64,000 nucleotides of DNA from Myxococcus fulvus. Its GTDB lineage: Bacteria > Myxococcota > Myxococcia > Myxococcales > Myxococcaceae. The position numbers were made by a program, and so were the translations under genes. Below are positions 44,939-53,335 of this stretch, in pieces (position 1 is the stretch's first letter; each line of letters opens with the position of its first letter). Under the pieces are notes generated by a model. It was not told the DNA's origin, ran no database searches, and was given only the letters and a program-made list of their open reading frames with translations. Where the stretch lies: the NCBI RefSeq assembly GCF_900111765.1, contig NZ_FOIB01000006.1, forward strand, positions 124,001 to 188,000. The letters are read 5' to 3'.

Positions 44939-45092
44939 CGCGGAGGGCTGCGAGTCCTCGCGGCAGAGCGCTCACCGCTGGAGCCTGACCTCTTACTCCT
45001 GCACATGGCCTCTTCCTCGAATGGCGCGGGGCCCTGCGCGCGGACTCGATGGCTTGCGGGGAAGCAGTCGTGTGCTTCGTGCACGCCCGGGG

Positions 45093-45123
45093 TTGACCCT
45101 CACGCGACGTGAGGCCTTAGTCA
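45093..45123 (+). promoter_or_regulatory. MerR-type promoter/operator of the TipAS-like regulator
   Basis: TTGACC (45093-45098) and TAGTCA (45118-45123) are separated by 19 bases, the over-long spacer typical of MerR-controlled promoters. Overlapping the end of the -35 box and filling most of the spacer is a perfect palindrome, CCTCACG-CGA-CGTGAGG (45098-45114). The regulator gene starts 21 bases after the -10, so autoregulation is expected. Confidence 0.8.
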
Positions 45124-45144
45124 TCTCATCCGAGGTGGAGAGAG

Positions 45145-45912
45145 ATGGCCCTTACAGTCAGCCAGGTGGCCCGTCTGGCGAAGGTCAGCGTCCGGGCGTT
45201 GCATCACTATGACGACCTGGGCTTGTTGAGTCCCTCGGGACGCAGCGAGGCGGGTTACCGGCTGTACACGCAGGTGGACCTGCGGCGGCTGCAGCAGGTG
45301 CTCTTCTTCCGGGAGCTCGGCTTCCCGTTGGAGGAGATCCGCCGCATCCTGGGCGACCCTCACTTCGACCTCCGCGCGGCCTTGCTCATGCAGCGACAGT
45401 TGCTGTCCGAGCGGGCCTCGCGACTGGACGCCCTCCGGCGCACGGTGGACCAGGCGCTGGAGGCACTCGAGCAGGGGAAGCACATGGACAACGAGAAGAT
45501 GTTCGAGGCGTTTGGGGACTTCGACCCGTCGAAGTACGAGGCGGAGGTGAAGGAGCGCTGGGGGGACACCGAGGCGTACCGGGAGTCGTCCCGACGGACC
45601 TCGCGCTACAAGAAGGAGGACTGGAGCGCCATCAAGGCGGAGCAGGACGGTCTCCTCGGGTCGCTCGCGAGGCAGCTCGAAGCGCGGCGCGCGGCGACGG
45701 ACCCCGAGGTGCTGGCGCTCGCGGAGGCGTATCGCCAGTTCATCTCGAAGTGGTTCTACCCATGCTCACACGTGATGCAGCGAGGGCTCGGGGAGATGTA
45801 CGTGGGGGACTCGCGCTTCACGGAGAACCTGGACAGCGTGAAGCCGGGGCTCGCGCGGTACCTGCGGGATGCGTTCGTGGCGAACGCGGAGCGGCACGGC
45901 GTGACGTCGTGA
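45145..45912 (+). CDS. MerR-family regulator with TipAS antibiotic-recognition domain
   Basis: 255 residues. The N-terminal MerR helix-turn-helix reads TVSQVARLAKVSVRALHHYDDLGLLSP (about 4-30), followed by the long dimerisation helix. The C-terminal half (about 110-250) is a TipAS-like helical domain (FDPSKYEAEVKERWG, QFISKWFYPCSHVMQRGLGEMY). TipA-type proteins bind peptide antibiotics or other hydrophobic ligands and switch on their own gene. There is no adjacent efflux gene. It ends 6 bases from a convergent gene. Confidence 0.9.
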   Translation: MALTVSQVARLAKVSVRALHHYDDLGLLSPSGRSEAGYRLYTQVDLRRLQQVLFFRELGFPLEEIRRILGDPHFDLRAALLMQRQLLSERASRLDALRRTVDQALEALEQGKHMDNEKMFEAFGDFDPSKYEAEVKERWGDTEAYRESSRRTSRYKKEDWSAIKAEQDGLLGSLARQLEARRAATDPEVLALAEAYRQFISKWFYPCSHVMQRGLGEMYVGDSRFTENLDSVKPGLARYLRDAFVANAERHGVTS

Positions 45913-45924
45913 AACCCGTCACGC
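45899..45924. terminator. Inverted repeat spanning two convergent stop codons
   Basis: GCGTGACG (45899-45906) and CGTCACGC (45917-45924), 10-base loop. It overlaps both stop codons and probably separates the two transcripts. There is no T-run. Confidence 0.4.
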
Positions 45925-48414
45925 GCGGCGTCTCGCCCTGAACCACACGAAGCCGAGCCCCGCCCAGCCGAGCAGTGACAGGGCGAGTCCCAGACGGAAG
46001 CTCGTGGGCGCGTAGTCGAAGTGGACGCGGTGGGCGCCGGGCGTCAGGCGCACTGCGCGCAGGGCGTGGTTGGCGCGGTGGATGGGGGTGTCCTTCCCGT
46101 CCACCGTCGCGCGCCACCCGGGGTAGTAGCTGTCCGAGACGACGAGGTAGCTGTCGTCACATGCGCTGACGTCGAGCTCCAGGTGCTGGGCGGTGCTCTT
46201 CTCGATTCGTACGGAGCCTCCCGCGCATTCGGGCTGGTCCAGAGGCTCGCCGGTGGCGAGGAAGGCGATCTCCCGGAAGGGATGGTCCTCGTCGAGGACG
46301 GCCTCCAGGGCTTCTTCGTCCGAGACGACGCGGGCGCGCTGGACGAGGAACGCGCGAGGCAGCGCGGTGCGCGAGCGGGACAGGGTGGTGCCATCCTCGG
46401 CCTGATGGAGCAACTCGAGGTCGTCGAAGGGGGGCGGCCCCTTGCGGATGTAGTGCGTGACGCCCGCGAGGTCGTAGGCGCCGCGCTCTCCCGCGAGGTG
46501 GAAGACGTCCGAGCGCAGCGGCTCGGGAGCGCCGTAGCCTTCGAGGGCGGGGAGGCGTTCCTCGACGAAGCGGTTGGGGATGAGGCGGTCGAGGCTGCGC
46601 TCGATGGTGTTGGTGATGCCGACGCGCGTCGGGTCCTCGGGTCCTTCGATGTCCGCGCTGATGCGTCCCTGGAAGGGCTCGGGCAGGAAGGCGCGCAGGG
46701 AGAAGGGTTGCTTCAAGGCCTCCCAGGGCGTGTAGCGGGGAACGCCGAGCAACGAGTGCGCGGCCGCGAGCTCCAGCACGGCGAGCGCCGCGAGTCCGTG
46801 TCGCACGCGGCGCGGGCGGGCGAAGGACCACGGCAGCAGGAGCACTGTGACGACGGCGAGCCCGAGCGCGAAGGGCACCCAGGGGGCGCCTGCTTCAGCG
46901 GAGGCGCGCATGGGGAGCATGCGCACCACGGGGCCGCTCGCGGCGATGGCGGCGCCCATGAGGACGAAGGCCACGGCGGCCTTCACGCGCGAGGGTGGCA
47001 GCTTCCGTGCGAGCCGGCCCAGTGCATCCAGTCCGAAGGCCGCGAGCACGGAGAGACAGAAGGCGGTGCCGACGAAGTACTTCGCGGGATAGCGGAAGAG
47101 GGAGAACGGCGGCACGGACTGGAGGACCCAGGCCGCGGGAGGGAAGTGCCGCCCCAGGCTCAGCAGCACCAACGCAAGAGCGCCGATGAGGAAGGGGCGA
47201 GCGCGCCGGGGACCGTGGAGCCCACCGACGATGGCGAGCGCGCAGGGCAGGGTGCCGAGGAACAGGTTGAGGATGAACCACTGGTCCTTGCCCCAGTACC
47301 TGTCGCGAGGCCAGTCCGCGAGCGGCCACACCGACGAGAGGACCTGCGGCCACGATACGGACCACGCGAGCTGCTCCGACCAGCCGCCCTGCGCGCGCAG
47401 CGAGTTGAGCGCGAACTCGGCCGTGGGCAGCAGGACCACGGAGGCGAGGATGGCGGAGAGGATGAAACCACCCACGATGGCCGTCACGGCACGAACCCGG
47501 GAGCGGGCTCCGCTCAGCGAAGCCCGTGAGGAACGGGGCGAGGCGGTGGTGACGTGGAGGGTCTGCTCTTGCTCGGTGGTGGTGCTGGAGGCGACGTGGG
47601 ACTCACTGTCGAGGGCGGAAGCGACCTGCGAAGAGGCCGTGGGGCGAGGCGTTGTGATGGGAGGGTGAGCGGAGGCCTGTTGCGGGACCTGCGCCGAGGC
47701 GTCGCGGGATGCCACGACATCGTGAGGTGTCCCCGAACCGCCGGGGCTCGCGACCTGTCGGGTGGCTCCAGGTGTCTTCGTCGCGCCGACGAAACCGGCC
47801 ACGAGCACCGCGATGATTCCTTGCCACAGCGTGGTCTCCGGCGAGCCGGCGAACAGGGACAGGGTGGAGAAGATGGCGAGGCGGGTCAGCGGTCCTCGCC
47901 CGGGCTGGAGCGCGAGGTCATACGCCGCCAGGAGGATGAACCCACTCCAGGCCGCGGCATCCACGACGTTCTGCTGGATGCCCAGGTCCGTCATCATCGG
48001 CGACAGGCCGAACATGGCGCCCGCGACGAGCGACGCGGGCCACGAAGCACGCAGCCTCCTCGCGAGCAGGAACACGCCCACCGCCGCGAGCGCCGCGTGT
48101 GCGATGTGCATCACCGTCATCGAGATGATGTGCCCGGAGACGAGCACAGCCACCCATCGCGGCGGATAGAACACCTGCGAGTAGAGCGTCGCGGCGAACG
48201 GCTGCCCCAGCCGCATGTACGGCGTCCACAGGGGCAGCTCCCCCGTGCGCAGGGACTCGAGCAGGAAGGCGGAGTCGGGGAAGAAGATGCGGAACACGTC
48301 GCGGCCCGCGAGCAGCTCGCCGCGCAGCACGGGGCTGTAGTCGAACGCGAGCATCGCCACGAGCCCGACGACGGCGAGCGCGACCTTGCGTCCCTCGAGT
48401 CTCCGCGTCGTCAT
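45919..48414 (-). CDS. YfhO-family polytopic membrane protein
   Basis: 831 residues from the ATG at 48414, overlapping the upstream stop by 4 bases. About twelve hydrophobic segments and a large C-terminal soluble part place it with YfhO-like proteins, GT-C-fold proteins linked to glycosylation of envelope polymers. The early DVFRIFFPDSAFLLESLRTGELPLW loop is the expected acidic external loop of that fold. A hydrophilic Ser/Ala/Thr-rich insertion of about 95 residues (coding bases about 47500-47790) interrupts the membrane region. The coupled upstream gene encodes a similar membrane glycosyltransferase-like protein. Confidence 0.8.
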   Translation of the reverse strand: MTTRRLEGRKVALAVVGLVAMLAFDYSPVLRGELLAGRDVFRIFFPDSAFLLESLRTGELPLWTPYMRLGQPFAATLYSQVFYPPRWVAVLVSGHIISMTVMHIAHAALAAVGVFLLARRLRASWPASLVAGAMFGLSPMMTDLGIQQNVVDAAAWSGFILLAAYDLALQPGRGPLTRLAIFSTLSLFAGSPETTLWQGIIAVLVAGFVGATKTPGATRQVASPGGSGTPHDVVASRDASAQVPQQASAHPPITTPRPTASSQVASALDSESHVASSTTTEQEQTLHVTTASPRSSRASLSGARSRVRAVTAIVGGFILSAILASVVLLPTAEFALNSLRAQGGWSEQLAWSVSWPQVLSSVWPLADWPRDRYWGKDQWFILNLFLGTLPCALAIVGGLHGPRRARPFLIGALALVLLSLGRHFPPAAWVLQSVPPFSLFRYPAKYFVGTAFCLSVLAAFGLDALGRLARKLPPSRVKAAVAFVLMGAAIAASGPVVRMLPMRASAEAGAPWVPFALGLAVVTVLLLPWSFARPRRVRHGLAALAVLELAAAHSLLGVPRYTPWEALKQPFSLRAFLPEPFQGRISADIEGPEDPTRVGITNTIERSLDRLIPNRFVEERLPALEGYGAPEPLRSDVFHLAGERGAYDLAGVTHYIRKGPPPFDDLELLHQAEDGTTLSRSRTALPRAFLVQRARVVSDEEALEAVLDEDHPFREIAFLATGEPLDQPECAGGSVRIEKSTAQHLELDVSACDDSYLVVSDSYYPGWRATVDGKDTPIHRANHALRAVRLTPGAHRVHFDYAPTSFRLGLALSLLGWAGLGFVWFRARRRA

Positions 48415-49919
48415 GGGTGGCCCGTCGCGGTGGGACGCTCGCGAATCCACAGGACGTAGTTGCCGTCCCGCGCCTCCTCCCGCCAGCCCCCGAGCACTCG
48501 GAGGTTGTCGAGCAGGATGTTCCCCGGGTTCTCGATGTCCCAGAGGAGGTAGTCCGGGTCATAGCGAGCCAGCGCGTCCTCCCATCCGGGCTCGCCCCAC
48601 ACGAGCTTGTCGTAGTCCTCGTGGATGGACATGGGGAACGGGTCATTCCGGCTGTCGATGAACACCTTGTAGTCGGCGCCCGCGAAGAACGAGATGGGTC
48701 CGCCGATGACGAAGGGGTTGAGCACCTTGCCCGGCGGGTGCTTGCGCAGCGCCTCGAACACGGGGATGGGGATGACGGAGCGCTTCACGCCCTGGTCGAA
48801 GGGCAGCGGGTGCTGGGCGTGAATCACGACGAGCCCCAGCAGCGCGAGCGTGGGCCAGAGTCCGCCCCCGGCCTTGGCGCTCCACCCGGCTGTCCACGCA
48901 TCCGCCCGACCCCAGAAGCGCTTCCAGGCACTGACCACCGTGTCCGTGGTCTCGCCCGCGACACGCGTCAGCGCCGCATGCTCCAGCAGGGCGAGCGCGA
49001 GCAGCACGGCCGCGAAGGGCGCATGCCGCTGGACCTTGATGGCGGCAATCCCCAGCACGAAGGCGGGCAGCAGGATGGCCACCTTGCGGACGCGGGACTG
49101 GCCGACAGCGAAGCAGGCCGCGCCGCCGAGCGCGAGATAGGCCCAGCTCGACGCGAGGTCGAGGTTGAGGGGGCGCCACTCGACGATGGTCTGCGTGGAG
49201 GCCAGGAGCGAGTGGTGGATGGGGTACAGATAGATGTTGATGCCATCGGGCCCCAGTCCCGCGGCGAGGAACGCGGCGACGCTGAAGCCGACGGCCTTCA
49301 GTGAGCGCCGGAGCGACTCCGGGGTGCGCTCGTCGAGGTACTGGCCCACGGCGGTGGAGCCGAGGAGCGCGGGCCCGAGCAACCAGCTTCCGTGGACGTT
49401 GGCCCAGATGGCGCCGAGGAATGGGAAGACCCAGAGGATGCGGTCATTGCCCGCGCGCCACGACTGGATGGCGAGCACCGCGAGGGTGAAGAGCAGGTGG
49501 CCCAGGTGGTACGGCCGCTCCTGGGGCCAGGTGGGGCCGTAGACGACGAGCAGGGCGGCGAGCGTGGCGACGGCCAAGAGGCCGCGTCGACCCGATGCGG
49601 CGCGCTCGAGGACCTTCCACAGGAGCATGAGGTTGAGCGCGACGAGCCCCGCGACGAGCAGCGCGGGACCCGCGGCGCCGAGCAGGCGGATGAGCCCGAC
49701 GCAGAGCACGCCGAAGCCCCACTCGTGGGGGACCCAGCCCGCGGTCCCCGTGACGCTGAAGGGGTCCACGCGGGTGAAGCCGTTCTTCAGGACGAACTGG
49801 CCCCCGGCGAGGTGGAAGAAGAGGTCGAAGTTCTTGAGCGGCGACATCCCGAGCCGCACGGTGAGCACCAGTGCCGCCAGAGCCGCCGGTCCTGGGAGGA
49901 GGAGGGACCGCGTTCTCAT
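48411..49919 (-). CDS. Polytopic membrane glycosyltransferase-like protein (GT-C type)
   Basis: 502 residues. About ten hydrophobic segments are present; the first external loop carries KNFDLFFHLAGGQFVLKNG and DPFS, an acidic pattern like that of GT-C transferases using lipid-linked sugars. The C-terminal 120 residues are soluble and end in YVLWIRERPTATGHP (KVFIDSRNDPFPMS, DPDYLLWDIENPGN). It is translationally coupled (ATGA) to the YfhO-like gene, suggesting joint work on a glycan or lipid modification. The donor and acceptor are unknown. Confidence 0.75.
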   Translation of the reverse strand: MRTRSLLLPGPAALAALVLTVRLGMSPLKNFDLFFHLAGGQFVLKNGFTRVDPFSVTGTAGWVPHEWGFGVLCVGLIRLLGAAGPALLVAGLVALNLMLLWKVLERAASGRRGLLAVATLAALLVVYGPTWPQERPYHLGHLLFTLAVLAIQSWRAGNDRILWVFPFLGAIWANVHGSWLLGPALLGSTAVGQYLDERTPESLRRSLKAVGFSVAAFLAAGLGPDGINIYLYPIHHSLLASTQTIVEWRPLNLDLASSWAYLALGGAACFAVGQSRVRKVAILLPAFVLGIAAIKVQRHAPFAAVLLALALLEHAALTRVAGETTDTVVSAWKRFWGRADAWTAGWSAKAGGGLWPTLALLGLVVIHAQHPLPFDQGVKRSVIPIPVFEALRKHPPGKVLNPFVIGGPISFFAGADYKVFIDSRNDPFPMSIHEDYDKLVWGEPGWEDALARYDPDYLLWDIENPGNILLDNLRVLGGWREEARDGNYVLWIRERPTATGHP

Positions 49920-49970
49920 GTGGGCCCCAGCCTACAGTGCTCCCGGGCCTCCTGCGAAGGCGCGCTTTCG

Positions 49971-50774
49971 TCAGCGAGAGGGGACGGGGGCTCGCGCCCG
50001 AAATTGGGGTGAGCGGGTTCTGCTCTTCATCAGGGTCTCGACATGTTCGGCACAGACCTCGCACGTCTCCGTGCCCGCATGTCCACAGAACACACAGCCA
50101 GGATGCCGGGGCGACCTGGCCGTGGTGCCCCGACGCACACAGCCCGCGCAGATGGTCGCCCTGGGGCCGATGATGAGCCACGGAGCCAGCCATTGCTGGT
50201 CACAGACGTCACAGGCCAGGGGATGGTCCTCCGGAAACATCAAGGTCAGTATGATGGCTCCGCATTCACGAGGGACGTGTACCCGCCAGGCCCAGAGCCC
50301 GCTTGCCTCGAGGAATCGCTGCGTCCGAGCCCTCCGTTTCCAGGAGAAGAAGACCAGCGCCAGGGTGAGGCGATCCTCGGCAGGCGCCTCACGCTCGATG
50401 GTTCGGAGGATGGTTTCGAGTTCATCGTCCCTCAAGCGGGGCTCGCACGCTTCGAGGACGGTACCGGCTACCATGCTCAGCCGTCCGTCCGTCAGGCATT
50501 GCCAGAGATAGGGAATGAGGTTGTCTGGCGGATGATTCAATCCCACCAGCGCCGTCACAGCCCGATTTTGAATCTCCGGGGATCGCGTCGTCGCGCGAAT
50601 GCGCCGCCAGATGTGGACCTGGAAGAACCTGGGGTAACGAGAGAGCGCCCCGTCATCCGCGAAGCCCTCCTCCGAGCCGAAGTAGGCGAGCGCTTCGGCG
50701 GGCGCCTGCCTGGCACTCCGCAGGAGTCTGATGACGGCCCCAGGTCTCGAGGCGATTCCCAGCAGCTTTCGCAA
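49971..50774 (-). CDS. Hypothetical protein with helical repeats and a cysteine-rich C-terminus
   Basis: 267 residues with a TTG start (50774) and GGAG 6 bases upstream. The first 150 residues are helical, reminiscent of HEAT-type repeats (NRAVTALVGLNHPPDNLIPYLW, RLSMVAGTVLEACEPRLRD). The C-terminal third has four CxxC knuckles (CDVC, CAGC, CVFC, CEVC), probably two zinc sites. Codons are noticeably less GC-biased at the third position than in neighbouring genes, hinting at recent acquisition or low expression. No family was recognised. Confidence 0.65.
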   Translation of the reverse strand: MRKLLGIASRPGAVIRLLRSARQAPAEALAYFGSEEGFADDGALSRYPRFFQVHIWRRIRATTRSPEIQNRAVTALVGLNHPPDNLIPYLWQCLTDGRLSMVAGTVLEACEPRLRDDELETILRTIEREAPAEDRLTLALVFFSWKRRARTQRFLEASGLWAWRVHVPRECGAIILTLMFPEDHPLACDVCDQQWLAPWLIIGPRATICAGCVRRGTTARSPRHPGCVFCGHAGTETCEVCAEHVETLMKSRTRSPQFRARAPVPSR

Positions 50775-50974
50775 AGCCTGTGCTCCTGGCGTTGGCCGGC
50801 GTCGGGTGAGTAAATCACAGCCAGCAAGGCACTTCGATGCGTGGCTCCTCGAGGCGACATCCCACCATCGAGCGGGCCCTGCACCGAGTTGCCTGCGTCT
50901 GGCAAGCCCCCATATCGGCCCCGGGATTCCCCGACTTGTCCTGCTCCCCCCTCGGGGAAGCCGTGCTATGACAG

Positions 50975-52309
50975 ATGTCGGACATGGAAGGTCGCCTGCT
51001 GCTGAAGAACTGCGCTGTGTTCCGAGCGGATGGTCGGGTCCGCCGTGGCATGGCCGTGGTGGTCGAAGGTGGCGTCATCCGTCGCGTCGCGCCCGACGCC
51101 CACGTACCGGTGCTGCCCGGTGACTGGGAGGTCGCCTGTCGCGGTCGCCTCGTCGCCCCGGGCCTGGTCGACAGCCACTCGCACCTCGTCAACGGGCAGC
51201 TGTTGCCGCCCAATGGCCAGTTCCTCCTCCTGCCGCCTCGCGAGCGACTGGAGCGCATGCGCCGCGTGGCCCGGCTCGTGTCCACCGAGGACGTGGAGGC
51301 CCTCACGCGCTTCGCCGCCGCGCGCGCCCTGCGCGACGGCGTCACCCTCGTCGTCGAGCACCTCGCCTGCTCCGATGTCGCCGGTGGTCTCGCCGCCCAG
51401 GCCCGCGCCGCCGAGAGCGTTGGGCTGCGCCTGGTCACCAGCCACGCCACGCACAGCATGGACGGCGCCACCCAGGCCGATGCGTGGCTCGACGCCAACG
51501 CGGACTTCGCCCGCCGTCATGCGAAGCACCGCATGGTGCGCGGTGCGCTCGGCTTCCACGCCTCGTACACCTGCGAGGATGCGCTCCTGTCGCGCATCTC
51601 CCGCCTGAGCGCGGAGCTCGACGTCCCTACCGTCTTCCACCTCGCCGAGAACGAGGACGACCTCAGCACCACCTACGCACGACATGGTCAGCGCGTCGTG
51701 CCCCGGCTCGACTCGCTCGGACTGCTTGGCCCCCGCGCCATCGCCGGCTATGCCCGCGCCCTGGACAGCGCCGAGGCCACCCGCCTGGAGCAGACCGAGA
51801 CCTTCGTCTCGCTCGCGGCCCGCGGCGTGCGCACCCTCGAGCGCGGCACGGACCCGATGGAGGCCATCCTCCTGCGCCTGCACCTGCTCGGCCTGGGCAC
51901 CGGCGGCCATGGCACCCTCCAGGACGAGCTACTCGCGGCCCTCGTCGGCGTGCTGCGCATCTCCCGCGCGGGCCACCTGCCCGACGTGGACAGCACGCTC
52001 GCGCACCTGCTCGTCAGCGGCCCCGCGGAGCTGTGCACGCGCCTGTTCGGCCTTCCCTCCGGCACCGTCGAGGAGGGCAGCCTCGCCGACCTCGTCGTCT
52101 ACGACTCGATTCCGGCCGCCGACCCCGAGACGGGCTACTCGCCCTATCTCATCGGACAGCTCGCTCGCTCTCCCGTCGCTTGGACCATCGTCGATGGCCG
52201 CGTCCGCGTGCGTGAGGGACAGTTGCTCGGCACCGACTACGTGGACCTGTCCCTCGCCGCCACCGAGGCGCTCGAGCGCGTCTGGTCTCGCGCCCGGCTC
52301 GGAAGCTGA
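50975..52309 (+). CDS. SsnA-like amidohydrolase-superfamily protein
   Basis: 444 residues (ATG 50975; a second ATG at 50984). It has the amidohydrolase metal motif HSHL after LVAPGLVDSHSH (about residues 63-70) and a barrel region with FHLAEN and GFHASYTC; the C-terminal beta-sandwich carries LADLVVYD. It resembles SsnA and chlorohydrolase-type deaminases. In the usual active-site GTDG position the sequence reads GLGTGGHG, so the catalytic aspartate appears to be missing. Either the activity differs or it is lost. It lies 14 bases before the next gene, in the same direction. Confidence 0.78.
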   Translation: MSDMEGRLLLKNCAVFRADGRVRRGMAVVVEGGVIRRVAPDAHVPVLPGDWEVACRGRLVAPGLVDSHSHLVNGQLLPPNGQFLLLPPRERLERMRRVARLVSTEDVEALTRFAAARALRDGVTLVVEHLACSDVAGGLAAQARAAESVGLRLVTSHATHSMDGATQADAWLDANADFARRHAKHRMVRGALGFHASYTCEDALLSRISRLSAELDVPTVFHLAENEDDLSTTYARHGQRVVPRLDSLGLLGPRAIAGYARALDSAEATRLEQTETFVSLAARGVRTLERGTDPMEAILLRLHLLGLGTGGHGTLQDELLAALVGVLRISRAGHLPDVDSTLAHLLVSGPAELCTRLFGLPSGTVEEGSLADLVVYDSIPAADPETGYSPYLIGQLARSPVAWTIVDGRVRVREGQLLGTDYVDLSLAATEALERVWSRARLGS

Positions 52310-52323
52310 TACAGGGAGGGCCC

Positions 52324-53298
52324 ATGCCCACCCTCGTGGACACACTGCGGACCGCGCAGGCCCGGCGCGGACCCCTGCTCGATGACGCCCGCACCACCGC
52401 CTTCCGCGTCCTCAATGGCGAGGCGGACGGTGTCCCCGACGTCACCGTCGACCGCTTCGGCGGCCTCTACGTCGTCAGCCTCTACCGCGACCTCTCCACC
52501 TCGGAAGAGGAGTCCCTGCTCGACGCCGCCATGGCCGCGTGGGCCCCGACGAGCCTCTATCTCAAGCGCCGCCCCCGCGAGGCCCGCGTCCTCGCCAACG
52601 TCGCGAAGGAGACGCTCGCACCTGAGAGCGCCGCGCGCGGTGAGCCCATCGAGTCCCTCACGGCGCTCGAGAACGGCCTGTCCTTCCTCATCCGCCCCGG
52701 ACAAGGACTCTCCGTCGGCCTGTACCTGGACATGCGCGACACCCGCGCGTGGCTCCTGAACGAGGCGCGCGGCCTCACCGTGCTCAACCTCTTCTCATAC
52801 ACCTGCGCGTTCGGCGTCGTCGCCACCGCGGCCGGCGCGAAGCGGGCGCTCAACGTGGACGCGAGCCGCCGAGTGCTCGAGTGGGGCGAGGAGAACGCGC
52901 GCCTCAACGGACAGTCCGCGGACCGCTATGACTATGTGGCCGGGGACGTGTTCGACTGGCTCAAGCGCTTGGCGAAGAAGGGCGAGACGTTCGACCTCGT
53001 CATCGCGGATCCTCCGTCCTTCTCCAACACGAAGGAGGCCCGCTTCTCCGCGGCGCGCGACTACGCCCGACTGGCCGAGTCCGCCGCTCGCGTCGTCGCA
53101 CCCGGAGGCCGGCTGGTCGCCTGCTGCAACCATGCAGGCCTACCCCTGAAGCGCTTCGAGACGATGGTGGCCGAGGGCATCGCCCTGGCCGGACGACAGG
53201 GGAGGGGGCTGGGGTCGACGGGGCCTTCTTCCCTCGACTTCCCGAGCCCTCCTGGCCAGGAGCCGGCCTTGAAGGTCCACGTCGTCCAACTTCGTTAG
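52324..53298 (+). CDS. RlmI-like 23S rRNA (cytosine-C5) methyltransferase
   Basis: 324 residues. An N-terminal RNA-associating part (GVPDVTVDRFGGLYVVSLY) is followed by an EEHEE-type linker region and the Rossmann methyltransferase domain: GLYLDMRDTRAWLL, VLNLFSYTCAFGVVA, NVDASRRVLEWGEENARLNG, IADPPSFSNTKEARF. The order matches RlmI/YccW proteins that make m5C in 23S rRNA, although the N-terminal PUA domain looks shortened. A SAM-dependent RNA methyltransferase is safe; the exact base is inferred. Confidence 0.82.
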   Translation: MPTLVDTLRTAQARRGPLLDDARTTAFRVLNGEADGVPDVTVDRFGGLYVVSLYRDLSTSEEESLLDAAMAAWAPTSLYLKRRPREARVLANVAKETLAPESAARGEPIESLTALENGLSFLIRPGQGLSVGLYLDMRDTRAWLLNEARGLTVLNLFSYTCAFGVVATAAGAKRALNVDASRRVLEWGEENARLNGQSADRYDYVAGDVFDWLKRLAKKGETFDLVIADPPSFSNTKEARFSAARDYARLAESAARVVAPGGRLVACCNHAGLPLKRFETMVAEGIALAGRQGRGLGSTGPSSLDFPSPPGQEPALKVHVVQLR

Positions 53299-53335
53299 CG
53301 CGAGGTGCCCTGGCGCGGGTTAAGGTGCAGGGTCC

